Shown: in pieces, positions 61,358-64,000 of the stretch
How the letters are laid out: each line of letters opens with the position of its first letter
How positions within the stretch are numbered: the first letter of the stretch is position 1
Assembly (NCBI RefSeq): GCF_003859805.1
Contig: NZ_RQZG01000016.1
Coordinates: forward strand, 23,830 to 87,829
Direction: 5' to 3'
Length of the DNA: 64,000 bases
DNA from: Arachnia propionica
Lineage (GTDB): Bacteria; Actinomycetota; Actinomycetes; Propionibacteriales; Propionibacteriaceae
Notes under the pieces: model-generated
Told to the model about the DNA's origin: nothing
Seen by the model: the letters and a program-made list of their open reading frames with translations, nothing else
The model's database searches: none
Translations under genes and position numbers: made by a program

Positions 61358-62530
61358 TCACCAGCTGATGTCCAGTTCCGCGATGACCTTCAGGTCTGTG
61401 TCGGAGGGTCTGGAGATGACCCAGCGCGTCGGCATCGCCCCGTCGTGCCGTCGCACCAGATGGGGCAACCGTGCCATGAGGTGTTCGAACCACACGATGT
61501 GCAGCCGCGTGTCGGAGACGTGGAAGCCCACCCGGTCCACGCGCGGGATGCTGGTGCTCTCCAGGTCGCAGGAGACCGCCGCCCAGGTGAAGAACTGGTC
61601 GTCCTTCGTCGCCACCTCGAAACTGGCGATGTGGTCCACCACATCGGGGTCGAATTCCTGAAGGTGCAACCGGCATCCCTCGTGGGCGTTGCGTTCTGCG
61701 CGGAGTTTCAGCATCGCCAGCCGACGCTGGAGTCTCGGCTCGGTCGGTGGCAGGTACTCCCGCCACCGACCGTCGACCAGCAGGTGCGGCACCGGATGGA
61801 TGGCCTCGCGGTCGTCGACGAGGGGCTCCAGGTCGTCGAGCAGGGCATCCCATCCGGGTGAGACGGAGTTGATGAGCAGCAGGTCCTTGCGCAGGGCCGG
61901 GATCACCAGCCAGGGAGTGTTGGTCCGGCGCTGGTAGTGCTCCAGGGCGTCGGCCAGCACCTCGGTGTGGGCGAACCACGACACCTGGTAGGCGTGGGGG
62001 CTGACGAAGGCCACGACGTCGGGGCCGTACGGCAGGTCGTCCACCAGGGGTGGCTGGGACAGGTTCACCAGGTTCATGCATGCCCGTTGCCGGAGCCTGG
62101 CCACGTTCTCGGGACTGCGGTCCTCGGGAAGCTCACTGCTGCTGAGGAGCCGGATCTGGTTGGGGGTGTCGATGGCCAGCCCCATGCCGATGAACTCGGT
62201 GATCCGGTCCCACATCGGGGTCTGGAACCGTCCCCTCGGCATGAAGTAGTGGACACCGCGCACCACCGGGACCGCCTGCTCCACATCGGGGTCACTGATC
62301 TCCTCCTGCCCCACCCAGTCCGCGAGCAGTTTCTCGATCCGATCCAGCCACTGCTGATGTCCCTCATCGGGCTTCCGGTCGAACAGGGCGAAGGCCATCC
62401 CGGCATCCATCGCCCCGTGGAACTTGATGTAGACCATCCCGGCCCGGGTGAACTCCTCGGGCTGTTCCAGGGGTACCTCCGCCACCACCGGGTAGCGACG
62501 AAGCAGCTCGCGGATGTCCTCGATCCTCAT
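61358..62530 (-). CDS. Hypothetical protein (DUF1444-like layout)
   Basis: The product has 390 residues, soluble with no signal peptide. TACATT ends 6 nt before the ATG, so the start is probably leaderless. The protein has alternating alpha/beta segments, with a middle part LVIPALRKDLLLINSVSPGWDALLDDLEPLVDD and a tryptophan-rich C-terminus. The DDxExLVDDREAIHPVPHLLVDG stretch is somewhat like DUF1444 proteins, but I am not confident. Nothing around it suggests a job. Confidence 0.55.
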   Translation of the reverse strand: MRIEDIRELLRRYPVVAEVPLEQPEEFTRAGMVYIKFHGAMDAGMAFALFDRKPDEGHQQWLDRIEKLLADWVGQEEISDPDVEQAVPVVRGVHYFMPRGRFQTPMWDRITEFIGMGLAIDTPNQIRLLSSSELPEDRSPENVARLRQRACMNLVNLSQPPLVDDLPYGPDVVAFVSPHAYQVSWFAHTEVLADALEHYQRRTNTPWLVIPALRKDLLLINSVSPGWDALLDDLEPLVDDREAIHPVPHLLVDGRWREYLPPTEPRLQRRLAMLKLRAERNAHEGCRLHLQEFDPDVVDHIASFEVATKDDQFFTWAAVSCDLESTSIPRVDRVGFHVSDTRLHIVWFEHLMARLPHLVRRHDGAMPTRWVISRPSDTDLKVIAELDISW

Positions 62531-62576
62531 GTCTCCAATGTATGCCTCGCCGGGATCTCGCCCCCCGCCCTCATCG

Positions 62577-62655
62577 CCCGTCCTCAGCCCCCATCCTCAG
62601 CCCCCGTCCTCACCCCCATCCTCAGCACCCGTCCTCTCCCCCCATCCTCTCCACA
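62577..62655. repeat. C-rich 13-bp tandem repeat
   Basis: About six units of the form (G/A)TCCTCAGCCCCC follow one another, alternating G and A at the first position so that a 26-bp super-period appears; one unit is 12 bp. The repeat lies in the 238-bp gap between the gene at 61358 and the broken MFS gene, where no gene is visible. Confidence 0.75.
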
Positions 62656-62768
62656 CCTTCTCCACCGCTCCACCTCCCCGCGCCCTCCCCAGCGGGCACG
62701 AATCGCCGTCCTGCTTTTGTGGCAGCGTTGACATCCGGGTCTCGCACAAGCAACCTGCGAGTTGGTGC

Positions 62769-63907
62769 TCAGGCGGTGGGGCGTCGAATGCCCCACGCCG
62801 CGACGGCGATCAGCCCGGCAGCGACGATCAGGGACAGGAGGCGGAAGTCCACGTGGGCCACAAGCACGGCACCGAGGATCATCGAGCCCAGGGCGGGCGC
62901 AGCCTGAGCGGTCTGCATCGCGGCCTGGGCCCGCCCCATGACCGCCTGATCAACCCGTTCCTGCACGAGGACGCCAAGAGAGGTCAGCATCACTCCGAGG
63001 GACGCCCCGGCTGCGGCGACGAAGAACAGGGTCACCACGACGACCTTCGTGCCGAGCGTGATGCCCACCACCATCACCCCGGCGGTGAGCAACCCCATGA
63101 GGAGGGAGCGCAGAGCTCCGAGGCGTCTGATGACCTCGGGGGCCAGCAGCGAGCCGAGGATCATCCCGCTCCCCTGGGCGGCCAGGACCACTCCGGCGAA
63201 CCCGGGTGGGCGTCTCAACGCGTCGATCGGCGTACAGGGAGCCGTCGACGAGCCCGATCACACCGTAGGCCAGGATGAGGGTGACCAGCGCAATCCGCAG
63301 CTGCCCGTCCGCCCACAACAGCTGCAATCCGGCCCACCGCCCGGGCACACCCGCACCGTCGTGACGCGGGATGTCGACCAGGACGAGCAGCAGGGCTCCG
63401 ACAAGGAGCAGAAGGGACGTGACCCCGATGAGCCAGCGTGACCCCCAGGACAGCGGTTCCGGTCACGGGGCCGACGATCAGCACGGTGCCGTTGACCACC
63501 TGCAGCACTGAGACGGCTCGCGGGGTCTCCTCAGGGGTCGTGATCGCCTTGAGGGCACCCGGTGACGCCGTGTGTGCGAGCACTCCCAAGGTGCCGTACA
63601 CCACCACACCGAACACCGGCAGTGGCCAGTACTGCTCGTCGTGCTGCACCACCCACAGCAGCGCCAGGGCGGCCACGGTTCCGAGATCGGCGCCGAGCAG
63701 CGCAGTCCTGCGGGGAAGCCGGTCCAGGGATTCACCCAGGAAGATACCGAGCAGCCGGGGCGTGGTGGCGGCTGCCGTGCACAGTCCTGCCAGGGTGCTG
63801 GAGTCGGTGAGCAGCTTGGCCCAGACCCCAAGCGCCAGCAGCATCATGGAACCGGCCAGTGCGGCGAGTGCCTGGCTGGTGAGGAAGAGCCGTACCGGGG
63901 CGCACAT
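62769..63907 (-). pseudogene. MFS transporter gene broken by two frameshifts
   Basis: Three frames together give one ~380-residue, 12-helix MFS protein. The N-terminal part (LFLTSQALAALAGSMMLLALGVWAKLL ... VGPVTGTAVLG) runs to about 63444. It continues in a second frame (WGSRWLIGVTSLLLLVGALL ... LRIALVTLILAYGVIGLVDGSLYA) to about 63225. A third frame (IDALRRPPGFAGVVLAAQGSGM ... GIRRPTA) reaches 62769. The first break is at a run of five C (63442-63446), the second near 63220-63230. Either a decayed gene or errors in the sequence; the other genes here show no such errors. The type is like macrolide-efflux MFS proteins. Confidence 0.8.
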
Positions 63908-64000
63908 GAGGAGGGTTATTCAGGTGGCTTGAAAATAGCATCATGAAACACGTCGCAATTTAAACACAAAGGGGCAGCTCATTCCGATAGGATAAATCTT

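Noticed and set aside
1..64000. CRISPR arrays, tRNA or rRNA genes
   Set aside because: I saw no regularly spaced direct repeats of CRISPR type and no tRNA-like GTTCGA arm with an acceptor stem in the gaps. A tool search could still find a missed one.

Overview
The window is high-GC DNA with strong GC3 bias, from an actinobacterium. The menaquinone genes (menF, menG, menD, menC, menA, menE), the demethylmenaquinone-type quinone pathway they imply, an AglEFG-like sugar importer without its own ATPase, DtxR-type iron control and many leaderless promoters point to a Propionibacteriaceae-like host. An Arachnia/Tessaracoccus-type organism is my best guess, but the sequence alone does not prove it.

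Layout. 1-8754: the end of isochorismate synthase menF, a small DUF1540 cysteine protein, a gene behind a good iron box, a carbohydrate ABC importer operon (lipoprotein plus two permeases), an ABC ATPase with a polytopic membrane partner, and a free-standing maltokinase cap-like protein. 8776-15308: menG coupled to a TM0106-type RecB/RNase H nuclease, a MacB-like ABC exporter with a membrane-anchored CARDB-like protein between its ATPase and permease, and a siderophore-interacting flavoprotein. 15312-24476 (minus strand): pntAB transhydrogenase, then a tightly overlapping operon running hypothetical - TY-Chap-like - menE - menA - menC - menD - hypothetical. 24661-27640: a PLDc_N membrane protein, an orphan DhaL, and a nucleotidyltransferase/GHMP sugar kinase pair. 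27641-28426 is a gene graveyard with a truncated serine-hydrolase lipoprotein and dispersed repeats. 28427-39097: glpF-glpK, then a six-gene polyol/pentose catabolic operon (FGGY kinase, zinc dehydrogenase, ribose-type ABC importer, SDR) divergent from its LacI-type regulator, with two GACAACGTTGTC operators between them. 39054-42020: lacZ.

42139-53973 is the most unusual part: a 2000-residue RHS polymorphic toxin with a Hint domain and a small C-terminal toxin tip resembling Tse2, followed by about 12 small, more A/T-rich genes. These include an immunity candidate, a near-duplicate and a diverged relative of it, a truncated copy of another cassette gene, and an orphan toxin tip that still carries the VHN junction. 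It looks like a reservoir of displaced toxin tips and immunity genes. 54008-60324 holds a MITE-like inverted-repeat element, a YhgE/Pip protein and an MmpL exporter that ends in a degenerate ABC-ATPase domain, divergent from a TetR regulator. The last part has an MBL-fold hydrolase, two unknown genes, a 13-bp C-rich tandem repeat and an MFS gene broken by two frameshifts.

At least ten genes start 6-7 nt after a TANNNT-like -10 box with no leader, which let several start codons be reassigned.
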